In this document: positions 17,448 through 25,216 of the stretch, piece after piece
Numbering within the stretch: the stretch's first letter is position 1
Layout: each line of letters begins with the position of its first letter
Assembly: GCF_900187375.1 (NCBI RefSeq)
Contig: NZ_FYEW01000003.1
Span: 124,001 to 188,000, forward strand
Direction of reading: 5' to 3'
Source: Hymenobacter gelipurpurascens
GTDB lineage: Bacteria; Bacteroidota; Bacteroidia; Cytophagales; Hymenobacteraceae
DNA length: 64,000 nucleotides
Made by a program: the position numbers and the translations under genes
The notes under the pieces: generated by a model
The model's database searches: none
The model's input: only the letters and a program-made list of their open reading frames with translations
Told to the model about the DNA's origin: nothing

Positions 17448-18080
17448 CTACGCGCTAACCCAACCCTGCTTTACTGCCTGCACGGCCAGGCCTACCAGCG
17501 TGCGGACGCCGGCTTTCTGGAGCAGGGCGCGGCGGTGGCTCTCAACAGTGCGCACGCTCAGAAACAATTGGTCGGCTATTTCCTGGTTGCAGCAGTCCTG
17601 CACTACCAGGCGCAATACCTCCAGCTCGCGCCGGCTGAATGGGGTAGGAGGAAGCGAAAACCGTGGCACAGGAACTGACAAAGGAGCCTCTGCTGCATCT
17701 GGCGGCAGGAACGCATGAAACAAGGCGGCCACAGTAGCAGGCGCGGCGTGGCGCGGAACCCAGGTGTGCGCTGGGCTTGCCCCGGCCAGATACTGGCGCA
17801 TATCAGGGGGCAAACGGTTGCTCGTGAGCAATAACACAGGCTGCGTGCTACGGATAGCCCGCAGCCGTTTCAGAAACACCGGAATAGGCTCCGTCAGTAA
17901 GGCACAATCCACTACTATTACCGCGTAGGCCTCCTGGTAAAGCAATCGGGGCAGACTAGCACTATCCAGCTGCAGGGTAATGTGCAGGGCGGGCCACGAT
18001 TCGCGCAGTACCGTAACCAGCCCCTGACGGTGGAGCGTAGGCGGGGCTACAATCAGCACCCCATTAGCAAAGGCACACAT
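17448..18080 (-). CDS. LuxR/NarL-type transcriptional regulator with degenerate receiver
   Basis: A 210-residue protein. The N-terminal 120 residues have the alternating pattern of a response-regulator receiver, with the phospho-site region AVIVVDCALLTEP. However, the acidic pair near the N-terminus is replaced (LIVAPPTLHRQG) and the conserved Lys loop reads HTWVPRHAAP. It may therefore not be phosphorylated in the usual way. The C-terminus (about 145-208, FSRRELEVLRLVVQDCCNQEIADQLFLSVRTVESHRRALLQKAG) is a clear LuxR helix-turn-helix. No histidine kinase is adjacent on this strand. Confidence 0.85.
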   Translation of the reverse strand: MCAFANGVLIVAPPTLHRQGLVTVLRESWPALHITLQLDSASLPRLLYQEAYAVIVVDCALLTEPIPVFLKRLRAIRSTQPVLLLTSNRLPPDMRQYLAGASPAHTWVPRHAAPATVAALFHAFLPPDAAEAPLSVPVPRFSLPPTPFSRRELEVLRLVVQDCCNQEIADQLFLSVRTVESHRRALLQKAGVRTLVGLAVQAVKQGWVSA

Positions 18081-18314
18081 AGGCTAAGGCGTAAATAGTT
18101 ACGACGCGAAATAAGCCAGTAGCAATAGGTGAGCCCGAGGGCTATAGATAGGGCAGATTGTACTCTAAGAACGCCATTTTAAATTAAAATATCAATATTT
18201 TATATATGAATAATTAATTTACGGGTAATTGTCGTGGCGAAGAATTAAATTGTAGATAAACGCCACTATTCTTGGAAGCCAGCTTACGTAGAAGCTCTCT
18301 GCCAGCCTCCTTTT

Positions 18315-18752
18315 ATGCAGCCTCTACCTTTCGCTGACTACCTGAGCTTAACGCATCGGCCCGATATGGGCGTGTTGGTAGCGCGCTGGCAGCGGCAACC
18401 GCTGCTGGAAGAGTTTCAGCACGGATATTGGCAAATGCTGGACATGGCCACAGCACAGCAGTGTCGATATTGGCTGATAGACTGCCGCCGCCGCGACAAC
18501 GCCAACAACCAGAACGTGCAGTGGATGCTGGAGGCGTTTTTTCCAGCCCTGGCAGCGCAGCTTGGCCCGCCCGCGTATCTGGCGTATTTGTTCTCGCCTC
18601 AGCATTTGGCTGATATAGAGGCCGATACCACGGTGCCGGCCCTCGCGTACTTCGATGACCGCCCCTACCACGTGAAGCGCTTCACGGATGAACACCATGC
18701 TATGGAGTGGCTAGCCAATTGCCAGCAGGCTGATAAAAACAGAGCGACCTGA
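18315..18752 (+). CDS. Hypothetical protein, related to the next gene
   Basis: A 145-residue soluble protein: MQPLPFADYLSLTHRPDMGVLVARWQRQPLLEEFQHGYWQMLDMATAQQCRYWLIDCRRRDNANNQ... ending RFTDEHHAMEWLANCQQ. The strand with ...YWLIDCRR, the helix with W after it and the final DExxAMxWL helix suggest a SpoIIAA/STAS-like alpha/beta fold. This is inference, not a recognised family. The next gene encodes a protein with the same overall pattern. The 234-bp upstream region is very AT-rich (18165-18260) and probably holds the promoter. Confidence 0.7.
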   Translation: MQPLPFADYLSLTHRPDMGVLVARWQRQPLLEEFQHGYWQMLDMATAQQCRYWLIDCRRRDNANNQNVQWMLEAFFPALAAQLGPPAYLAYLFSPQHLADIEADTTVPALAYFDDRPYHVKRFTDEHHAMEWLANCQQADKNRAT

Positions 18753-18838
18753 CAGGAGTATTTTTAGCGCAAGGTGTCCCTGCCTTCCTATACATTAGAG
18801 GCTGCTTTCTCTTTGCCCATCAGGCCCGGTTACCTACT

Positions 18839-19243
18839 ATGCAGCTGCATCCTATTCTTGATACTCCCGCCATTGCTATCGGCTACGACTCAGATAACCA
18901 GTGGCTTTATACCGATTGGAAAGGAGAGCATGATCAGGAATCGTCGCAGCAGGGGCGTCTCCTGATTCTGGAGTGCCTGCGGAAACATCCCTGCCACAAG
19001 ATCCTGAACGATAATTCTAGCATCACCAGAACTACCGTGCAACTGTCAGTTTGGGGCGCGTGGTGGCTGGAAGAAATGATGCGCGCCGGCCTGGAGTATG
19101 TAGCCTGGGTGTATCCGCGCAATTTTGAGGCCCGCCAGGCTACAGAGGCTACGTTGCTTCTAATTCAGAAGCCAGTGGTAGTAAGCTTCGATGATGTGGC
19201 TACGGCTTATCTGTGGCTACAGAAGCAAGGCCAGAAGGTGTAG
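18839..19243 (+). CDS. Hypothetical protein, paralogue-like partner of the preceding gene
   Basis: A 134-residue soluble protein: MQLHPILDTPAIAIGYDSDNQWLYTDWKGEHDQESSQQGRLLILECLRKHPCHKILNDNSSI...WWLEEMMRAGLEYVAWVYPRN...VVVSFDDVATAYLWLQKQ. The order (strand with YTDWKG, helix, KILNDNSSI strand, WW-containing helix, AWVYP strand, FDDVxxAxxWL helix) parallels the upstream gene and again suggests a STAS-like fold. Function unknown. It ends 22 nt before the convergent SMP-30 gene, with no clear terminator between. Confidence 0.72.
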   Translation: MQLHPILDTPAIAIGYDSDNQWLYTDWKGEHDQESSQQGRLLILECLRKHPCHKILNDNSSITRTTVQLSVWGAWWLEEMMRAGLEYVAWVYPRNFEARQATEATLLLIQKPVVVSFDDVATAYLWLQKQGQKV

Positions 19244-19265
19244 CCAAGCCTCCTGGACCAGTGGC

Positions 19266-20207
19266 CTACTGCACACCTTTTACCCGCATCGGGAGCACAT
19301 ATACCGCCTCAGAGGCCGTTATAAACAGGGTTTTGCGGTCTTTGCCTCCGAAGCAGAGGTTGGCCGTCCACTCCTCCGGAACATCAATGTGCTCTATCTG
19401 CTGGCCGGCGGCGTTGTACACCGTAACGCCCTTGCCGGTCAGGTAAATGTTGCCCTGGTTGTCGATGGTCATGCCATCGGAGCCCTGGCCTACAAAGAGC
19501 CGGCGGTTGGTGAGCGTACCGTCGGGTGCAATCTGGTACTGGTAGGTTTTGTTAGCCTCAATATCAGCCACGTACAGCACCTTGCCATCGGGAGTGCCCA
19601 CGAGGCCGTTGGGCTTTTTTAGTTGGTCGTCTACCACCTGGGCCGTTTTCTTTCCGGGAGCCAGGTAGTACAGTTTCTGGCCCCCAAGGCCAGGGTCGGG
19701 GGCCTGGCGCGTCCAGTAGTCGCGCTGATAGTAGGGGTCCGTGAAGTAAATACCCTCATTCCTGGGGTTCACCCACACGTCGTTGGGGCCATTGAGCTGG
19801 TGGCCTTCTACGTGGGAGAGCAGTACGGTGGGCTGGCCCTTTCTGTCAACAGACCACAGCTGGTTCTGCTCATCGGCGCAGGCCAGCAGGTTGCCCTTCT
19901 GGTCGAAGTACAGGCCATTAGACCGTCCGGCTTTTTCCATAAATACGGAAAGCTTACCGTCGGTGCCGTACTTCCAGATCTTGTCGTTGGGCTGGTCCGT
20001 GAAAAACACATTCCCCGCCTTATCTACAGCCGGTCCTTCCGTGAATTTGAACTGCCTTGCCACGAGCTTCGGCTTCGCCTGCCCAGCCACCACCGAACTA
20101 CTCTGTAGGCCAGTAGGTAGCGGGGCTCTGGTTGCAAAGGCCTGGTAGGCACTGGCGGCCACGGCGGCAGTCAGGAGGCTGAAATAGAGAAAGTGACGGG
20201 TTTTCAT
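19266..20207 (-). CDS. SMP-30/gluconolactonase/LRE family protein, secreted
   Basis: A 313-residue protein starting at the ATG at 20207 (MKTRHFLYFSLLTAAVAASAYQA), an apparent signal peptide. The mature part is a six-bladed propeller of the SMP-30 family: FTEGPAVDKAGNVFFTDQPNDKIWKY, RSNGLYFDQKGNLLACADEQNQLWSV, LNGPNDVWVNPRNEGIYFTDPYY, KPNGLVGTPDGKVLYVAD and GSDGMTIDNQGNIYLTG. The metal-binding Glu (TEGP) and Asn (GPNDVW, KPNGL) positions are kept. Such enzymes hydrolyse sugar lactones or related esters; here probably periplasmic. Confidence 0.92.
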   Translation of the reverse strand: MKTRHFLYFSLLTAAVAASAYQAFATRAPLPTGLQSSSVVAGQAKPKLVARQFKFTEGPAVDKAGNVFFTDQPNDKIWKYGTDGKLSVFMEKAGRSNGLYFDQKGNLLACADEQNQLWSVDRKGQPTVLLSHVEGHQLNGPNDVWVNPRNEGIYFTDPYYQRDYWTRQAPDPGLGGQKLYYLAPGKKTAQVVDDQLKKPNGLVGTPDGKVLYVADIEANKTYQYQIAPDGTLTNRRLFVGQGSDGMTIDNQGNIYLTGKGVTVYNAAGQQIEHIDVPEEWTANLCFGGKDRKTLFITASEAVYVLPMRVKGVQ

Positions 20208-20503
20208 AGGCAAGATCTGAGAGAAGAGAACGAGTGAACAGCTTTCACAGACATACGCAGGCTCAAGTAGAATGGCAGCCTTCGGGATGCAAGCCGGATG
20301 GGCTGGGTAGCATCAGACAGTGGCCTAGAAGCTGCCAGTGATTTATGTAAATATAAAATTGTCAATAATTTAACTGTGTAATTTGTCGTGGCCAGGCCGC
20401 CACGGAAAGGTACTTTTCCGCGGTTTGCTTCCGGCCGTAACACCGAAATGCGCAACGCCCCGCTTGCAGGCGCGTATGCACAGCACAATATATAGTTAAG
20501 GCC

Positions 20504-21601
20504 ATGTTGGATTTTGCAGTTTTGTTTCGTCCATTTCTTGAGCGCGGGCAGCTCCTGTACTTTGTCTACCATCTGGAAGCGCAGCGGGTAGTATTTGTAA
20601 GCTCTGCCTACGAAGGCATTGTGGGCCGCTCTCCGGAAACTGTGAACGAGGACCTGCCCAGCCTGCTGGCCCGCTTGCACCCCGACGATCTGGAGTATGC
20701 CAGCACCCGCATGAAGCACCTACTGCAGGGTAAGTTTGTGGAAGACATTGAGTTGCGCCTGCGCCCCGCCCTCGACCCCGAAGAGCAGGTGCAGTGGCTG
20801 TGTTGCACCGCGGCGCGCGTAGAGTATGCGCCGGGCCACACCTACCTCAGTGGTACGCTGCAGGACAATACCAGCACTCGCCAGTACATGGAGAATGCCG
20901 ACCGCTTCAACAAGAAAAAGAACACAACGCTGGAGATTCTATCGCACGATCTGGCTGGCCCCTTCACCATGATTCAGCAGGTGGCCGGCTACGTGAGCGA
21001 GAAGGTGGAAGGGCTAAAGGATGACAAGCTCAATGAGCTGTTGAGCGTGATGAAGACCACCTGCCAGGATAGCATCAACCTGATTCGGGACTTCGTGGAC
21101 AACGAGTTTCTGGAATCGGTGAACGTGGACATGAAAACCGAGCGGATCAATCTGGCGCATGAGCTTAGCGATTTGATCGGCCAGTTTCAGAAATCAGAGA
21201 CCAACCTGGAAAAGTACTTCGCCTATGAAGGACCGGAACAGCTGTATTACTCCCTCGACTACAACAAGTTTATGCAGGTATTCAATAACCTGCTCAGCAA
21301 CTCCATGAAGTTCACGCCGGATGGGGGCCGCATTACCGTTACCTTGGAGCAACAGCCCAATCAGCTACTGCTTTCGGTGGCCGATACCGGCATTGGCATT
21401 CCGGAAGTCATGCAACCGGTTATCTTTGAGCGGTTTACTCCGGCTCGCCGACCTGGCCTACGCGGCGAAAAAACCACCGGCCTGGGCATGTCCATCATCA
21501 AAACCATTGTGGAACTGCATCAGGGCCACATTTGGTTGGAAAGCAAGGAAGGCGAGGGTAGCACCTTCTTTATCTCGCTGCCGCTGGACAAGTTGGGCTA
21601 G
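20504..21601 (+). CDS. Sensor histidine kinase with N-terminal PAS domain
   Basis: A 365-residue soluble kinase. Residues 10-125 look like a PAS fold (YFVYHLEAQRVVFVSSAYEGIVGRSPETV...LHPDDLEYA...YLSGTLQDNTSTRQY). Residues 140-205 are a dimerisation/phosphotransfer domain with the H-box LEILSHDLAGPFTMIQQ. The ATPase domain follows, with N-box NLLSNSMKFTPDGG, G1 VADTGIGIP and G2 GLGMSI. No membrane segment or receiver is present, so the signal is probably cytoplasmic and the response regulator is encoded elsewhere. The gene is divergent from the SMP-30 gene; the 296-bp gap between them is AT-rich around 20340-20385. Confidence 0.92.
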   Translation: MLDFAVLFRPFLERGQLLYFVYHLEAQRVVFVSSAYEGIVGRSPETVNEDLPSLLARLHPDDLEYASTRMKHLLQGKFVEDIELRLRPALDPEEQVQWLCCTAARVEYAPGHTYLSGTLQDNTSTRQYMENADRFNKKKNTTLEILSHDLAGPFTMIQQVAGYVSEKVEGLKDDKLNELLSVMKTTCQDSINLIRDFVDNEFLESVNVDMKTERINLAHELSDLIGQFQKSETNLEKYFAYEGPEQLYYSLDYNKFMQVFNNLLSNSMKFTPDGGRITVTLEQQPNQLLLSVADTGIGIPEVMQPVIFERFTPARRPGLRGEKTTGLGMSIIKTIVELHQGHIWLESKEGEGSTFFISLPLDKLG

Positions 21602-21707
21602 TGACGCGAGTGGCCTAGGCCACTTCCAATCTACCACCGCCCTTGGGTAGGTGGGAGCTGCCTGCCTGAGTAGCCATATCATCCGCTCCTTAACCGCAAC
21701 ACCCCGC

Positions 21708-23282
21708 ATGAAGAACGCCCTACTTGCCTGCTTCTGCTTCCTGGCACTGACCGTTTCGGCCCAGACCACCAACCTGCGCACTCCCCGGCAGCTTTTTCCC
21801 GGGCTGTTTGAGCAAGTACAGCTGCAGCGCATTTTCCCCGACAATAAGACCTTTGTGGATGCCGTGCCTAAGGAGGCACCGGCGGTTATTCTGGCGGCCT
21901 ACGAACAGCAGCGGAGCCTGCCCGGCTTCGATCTGAACCGGTTTGTGCTGGCCTATTTCCGGCTGCCTGCTTCTGCTGCCACCGCCTACCACACCAATAT
22001 TGCCGGTGGCCTACGCCGCCACCTCGATACGCTCTGGACGGTACTGCAGCGCCCGCCTACCGATACGGTGGCACGGTACTCGTCGTTGCTGCCGCTGCCC
22101 CGGCCCTACGTGGTGCCCGGCGGGCGTTTCCGGGAAGTGTACTACTGGGATTCCTACTTCACCATGCTCGGCCTGCAGGTCAGCCACCGGCCCGATCTGA
22201 TCCGGGGCATGCTGGATAACTTCGCCTTCCTGATTAACCGCTACGGCTTCATCCCAAACGGCAACCGCACCTACTACCTCACCCGCTCGCAGCCGCCGTT
22301 TTTTAGCCGCATGGTGGAACTGCTGGCCCGCGAGCAAGGCGACAGTGTGCTGCGGCGCTACCACGGGCCTTTGCTCCGCGAGTACCAGTTCTGGATGGCC
22401 GGCTCCGATTCTGTAAGCCCGGGGGCCGCCCGCCGCTCCGTGGTGCGTATGCCTGGCGGCGAACTGCTTAACCGCTACTGGGACCAAAGTGCCGAGCCCC
22501 GAGAAGAGTCGTATGAGAAAGATGTGCAGGCGGCCAAACGCAGCACCCGCCCAGCGGCCCAGTTCTACCGCGATGTGCGCGCGGCCGCCGCTTCCGGCTG
22601 GGACTTTAGCAGCCGCTGGTTTGTGCCCGGCGCCGGCCTGGAGTCCATCCGCACCACCAGTCTGGTGCCCGTCGATCTGAATAGCTTGCTGTATCAGTTG
22701 GAAATGACGCTGGCCCGCAGTAGCCAACTGCAGGGCCAGACCGCCGCGGCTAAGGATTTCCGGGCCAAAGCGGCGGCTCGCAGCAAAGCTCTGCAGCGCT
22801 ACTGTTGGGACCAAAATGCCGGCTGGTTCGTGGATTATGACTGGGAGAAGCGCAAGCCTTCCCTGATCCGGACGCTGGCGGGCGTATTTCCGTTGGAGAG
22901 TGGCCTAGCTACGCCAGCGCAGGCCCGTAAAGTAGCCGAAGGCCTCCGCCGCGACTTCCTGAAGCCTGGTGGATTGGTGACCACGCTGGCAAGCACCGGC
23001 CAGCAGTGGGATGCTCCCAACGCCTGGGCGCCCTTGCAATGGATGGCCATTGAAGGGTTGCGCCACTACAAGCAAGATGAACTGGCGCGCACCATTGCCC
23101 TGCGCTGGATTGACCTCAACCGAGGCGTGTTTCAGCAAACGGGCAAGCTGATGGAAAAATATAATGTGGAGCAGACTGGCGCACTGGGGGGCGGCGGCGA
23201 GTACCCGCTGCAAGACGGTTTCGGCTGGACCAATGGCGTGCTGCTGCAATTACTCAATCGGTATCCCGACGCCAATCAGTAG
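21708..23282 (+). CDS. treA: Alpha,alpha-trehalase, periplasmic
   Basis: A family GH37 enzyme that splits trehalose into two glucose molecules. The ATG at 21708 gives a signal peptide (MKNALLACFCFLALTVSAQT) and 524 residues in all, so the enzyme is exported. Both trehalase signatures are intact: PGGRFREVYYWDSYF (about 136-150) and QWDAPNAWAP (about 432-441). RSQPPFFSRM and the C-terminal EKYNVEQTGALGGGGEYPLQDGFGWTNGV are also typical. An upstream in-frame ATG at 21651 would mask the signal peptide. The gene follows the histidine kinase by about 100 bp. Confidence 0.94.
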   Translation: MKNALLACFCFLALTVSAQTTNLRTPRQLFPGLFEQVQLQRIFPDNKTFVDAVPKEAPAVILAAYEQQRSLPGFDLNRFVLAYFRLPASAATAYHTNIAGGLRRHLDTLWTVLQRPPTDTVARYSSLLPLPRPYVVPGGRFREVYYWDSYFTMLGLQVSHRPDLIRGMLDNFAFLINRYGFIPNGNRTYYLTRSQPPFFSRMVELLAREQGDSVLRRYHGPLLREYQFWMAGSDSVSPGAARRSVVRMPGGELLNRYWDQSAEPREESYEKDVQAAKRSTRPAAQFYRDVRAAAASGWDFSSRWFVPGAGLESIRTTSLVPVDLNSLLYQLEMTLARSSQLQGQTAAAKDFRAKAAARSKALQRYCWDQNAGWFVDYDWEKRKPSLIRTLAGVFPLESGLATPAQARKVAEGLRRDFLKPGGLVTTLASTGQQWDAPNAWAPLQWMAIEGLRHYKQDELARTIALRWIDLNRGVFQQTGKLMEKYNVEQTGALGGGGEYPLQDGFGWTNGVLLQLLNRYPDANQ

Positions 23283-23376
23283 CCATCTGGCCTAGCTAGC
23301 TTCGTTCTACTTCCTAAGAGTGGCCTACTGGAAGCGTGCAGCACTAGGCCTATAGCACCGAATCATTAGCTTTCTG

Positions 23377-23412
23377 AAAAGCCTGGCCGTGTATGCGGCT
23401 GGGACTTTTTTA
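23377..23412 (+). terminator. Imperfect hairpin terminator after trehalase
   Basis: AAAAGCCTGGCCG (23377-23389) can pair imperfectly with CGGCTGGGACTTTT (from 23396), followed by a T-run at 23405-23411. Confidence 0.5.
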
Positions 23413-23489
23413 TTGGGTTACTAAATGACTGAAGTAGTCGGATGCCCCGGATTTACGTAAAAAACGGAAACCCAAAACTCCTTCCTGCT

Positions 23490-24158
23490 ATGTGTGGCCG
23501 CTATACTCTTACACCTGCCCCAGGTATTTTAGAAGACCGGTTTGATGCTGCCTTTGCGGCAAGTTTACCGGGCCCTACCTACAACGCGGCGCCTTCCCAG
23601 TCGCTCCCCGTTATTCTCAACACCGAGCCCGGTCGCATACAACTGATGCGCTGGGGCCTAGTGCCAGGCTGGGTGAAAGACCTGAAGGCCGCGCCGAAAC
23701 CCATTAATGCGCGCGCTGAAACCCTCACGGAAAAGCCGTCATTCCGGACGCTGCTGCAGCGGCGCCGCGCCTTGGTGCTTGCCGACAGTTTCTACGAGTG
23801 GCAAGCCAGTACCCACGGCAAAACGCCCTACCGGATCCTACTCAAAGATCAGCAGCCCTTTGCTTTCGCCGGCCTCTGGGACGAGTGGGTTGACCGGCAG
23901 ACGGGAGAGGTACTGCCTACTTTCACCATCATCACTACGGAACCCAACGAGCTGATGGCTCCCATCCATAACCGGATGCCCGTCATTCTGCCAAGCCGGG
24001 AGTCTGAGCTGGCCTGGCTCGATGATGGCCTAGGCCTAGAGGAGTACCAGCACCTGTTGCAGCCTTATCCTGCCGAGGCAATGCAGGCCTACGCCATTAG
24101 TACCCTCGTAAACTCGCCCGCCCACAACTCCCCGGAGGTGATGGCACCAGCTGCCTAG
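23490..24158 (+). CDS. SOS response-associated peptidase (SRAP, YedK/HMCES family)
   Basis: A 222-residue protein beginning MCGRYTLTP, with the family's catalytic Cys2 exposed after Met removal. SRAP proteins form a thiazolidine crosslink with abasic sites in single-stranded DNA, protecting them. Key motifs are present: YNAAPSQSLPVI, LMRWGLVPGWVKD, INARAETLTEKPSF, DSFYEWQ and the catalytic His region APIHNRMPVIL. The ATG at 23490 is required to place Cys at position 2; the frame is open to 23442. Two iterated motifs sit inside the gene and the TAG stop overlaps another. No SOS box is obvious. Confidence 0.95.
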   Translation: MCGRYTLTPAPGILEDRFDAAFAASLPGPTYNAAPSQSLPVILNTEPGRIQLMRWGLVPGWVKDLKAAPKPINARAETLTEKPSFRTLLQRRRALVLADSFYEWQASTHGKTPYRILLKDQQPFAFAGLWDEWVDRQTGEVLPTFTIITTEPNELMAPIHNRMPVILPSRESELAWLDDGLGLEEYQHLLQPYPAEAMQAYAISTLVNSPAHNSPEVMAPAA

Positions 24159-24199
24159 GCCTGTGTCGAGCTACACTTTACTTGTCAGGTATACTCAGA

Positions 24200-24259
24200 A
24201 ATCGTTCATACAAAAGCCCAACCTACACTGGCGTAGGTCGGGCTTTTGTATGAACGATT
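24200..24259. terminator. Long bidirectional hairpin terminator
   Basis: Arms 24200-24219 and 24240-24259 form 20 perfect bp. After one mismatch, ACCTAC (24221-24226) pairs with GTAGGT (24233-24238). The core AAAAGCCC/GGGCTTTT gives T-runs in both directions. It lies between the SRAP gene and the convergent small gene at 24304-24504. Confidence 0.85.
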
Positions 24260-24303
24260 AAGTGGCCTAGGGCTGCTAAAAACCCGACAGGGAAAGAGAA
24301 ATG

Positions 24304-24504
24304 TTAGAAACGGGAATGCAGCTTGCGTTTCCGGTTTTGCTTATAAGCTACATTCGTCCGGCGCTTTTTCTTGCGCTTTAAAATGCTTTCTGAGGATTTG
24401 ACGCTCGGGCTGACGGTTGCGGTTGCGGTGGTGGCTGTAGCGGAACTATGCTGGTAAGGAGCGAGGAAGGCTCCCAGCAGCAGCAGGGTAACAACTCGTT
24501 TCAT
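24304..24504 (-). CDS. Small secreted basic peptide, hypothetical (66 aa)
   Basis: The ATG at 24504 gives MKRVVTLLLLGAFLAPYQHSSA (signal peptide), a Thr/Ala/Ser-rich stretch (TATTATATVSPSVKSSE) and a strongly basic tail (LKRKKKRRTNVAYKQNRKRKLHSRF). The in-frame extension to 24651 is AT-rich and non-coding in appearance. The mature peptide would be exported and very positively charged. I do not recognise a family. The 24505-24650 region upstream is AT-rich, with runs such as AAATTATATATAATATTA. Confidence 0.65.
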   Translation of the reverse strand: MKRVVTLLLLGAFLAPYQHSSATATTATATVSPSVKSSESILKRKKKRRTNVAYKQNRKRKLHSRF

Positions 24505-24654
24505 TGAGGATGAGGTGTGTGGAAGGATATGCGAGTAAGTATATGTATAGTTTTTGTTTAAATTATATATAATATTATTTATATAATATGGTCTGATGCA
24601 CTTCACTACTTTTATGCTTACTCTACCACTCCAGAAGCAAACCAAGCACAAAAA

Positions 24655-24693
24655 CCAACGGCCTCTTTCCAGCTAGTGGAAAGAGGCCGTTGG
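24655..24693. terminator. Hairpin terminator
   Basis: CCAACGGCCTCTTTCCA (24655-24671) pairs perfectly over 17 bp with 24677-24693, loop GCTAG. It lies downstream of the minus-strand gene at 24714-24983. Confidence 0.7.
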
Positions 24694-24713
24694 GTAAATA
24701 AGAATTAGCCAGA

Positions 24714-24983
24714 CTAGGCGTGCGACTCATCTGTATCGTGCTCAGCTGCTTTGGCCGCCGCGAAAACGGCAATGCTGGCGAGAACGGCAATACCGATGAT
24801 GAGCTGCGTAGTACTGAAACGCTGAGAAGCCTTACGGATCAGCTGTCCGCCGTGCTTTAAGAACTCATCCAGTTGCTCTGCTTCGCCGCTGAACACTTTG
24901 TAGCCGCTTTGCAGTGTATTGATGATATCTTCAGGAAGGATTTTCTCGATGTTTTTTTCCAGTTGAGTGCTCGGGTTGCTCAT
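24714..24983 (-). CDS. Small hypothetical membrane protein (89 aa)
   Basis: MSNPSTQLEKNIEKILPEDIINTLQSGYKVFSGEAEQLDEFLKHGGQLIRKASQRF forms an amphipathic helical N-terminal half. It is followed by one membrane helix (about 59-80, TTQLIIGIAVLASIAVFAAAKAA) and an acidic tail EHDTDESHA. The layout resembles small stress-related membrane proteins, but I do not recognise the family. The gene has its own hairpin terminator. Confidence 0.7.
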   Translation of the reverse strand: MSNPSTQLEKNIEKILPEDIINTLQSGYKVFSGEAEQLDEFLKHGGQLIRKASQRFSTTQLIIGIAVLASIAVFAAAKAAEHDTDESHA

Positions 24984-25165
24984 AACAGAGGTGGAAAGTG
25001 CAGATGAATGGAGTCAGGAATAATGGCGGGTCTGCCGCCGGAAACCATGTACGCAAACTCCTCCAATTTTGATATAGTCGACTTAGGTAACCCCAGAGTT
25101 ACTTGCCCTTAATCAGACAGAACTTCAGACTTTATGCCGACAGGCCTAGGGCCGCCCCTAACAAA

Positions 25166-25198
25166 AAAAAGCCCTTCAGGATAACTGAAGGGCTTTTT
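25166..25198. terminator. Hairpin terminator after the protease gene
   Basis: AAAAAGCCCTTCAG (25166-25179) pairs perfectly with CTGAAGGGCTTTTT (25185-25198), loop GATAA. It lies 18 nt after the minus-strand stop at 25217. Confidence 0.85.
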
Positions 25199-25216
25199 CG
25201 AGAGAGCGAAGTTGGT

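Noticed and set aside
20204..20719. 171-codon minus-strand frame across the histidine kinase start
   Set aside because: Overlaps the real kinase gene and its promoter, and has no recognisable features.
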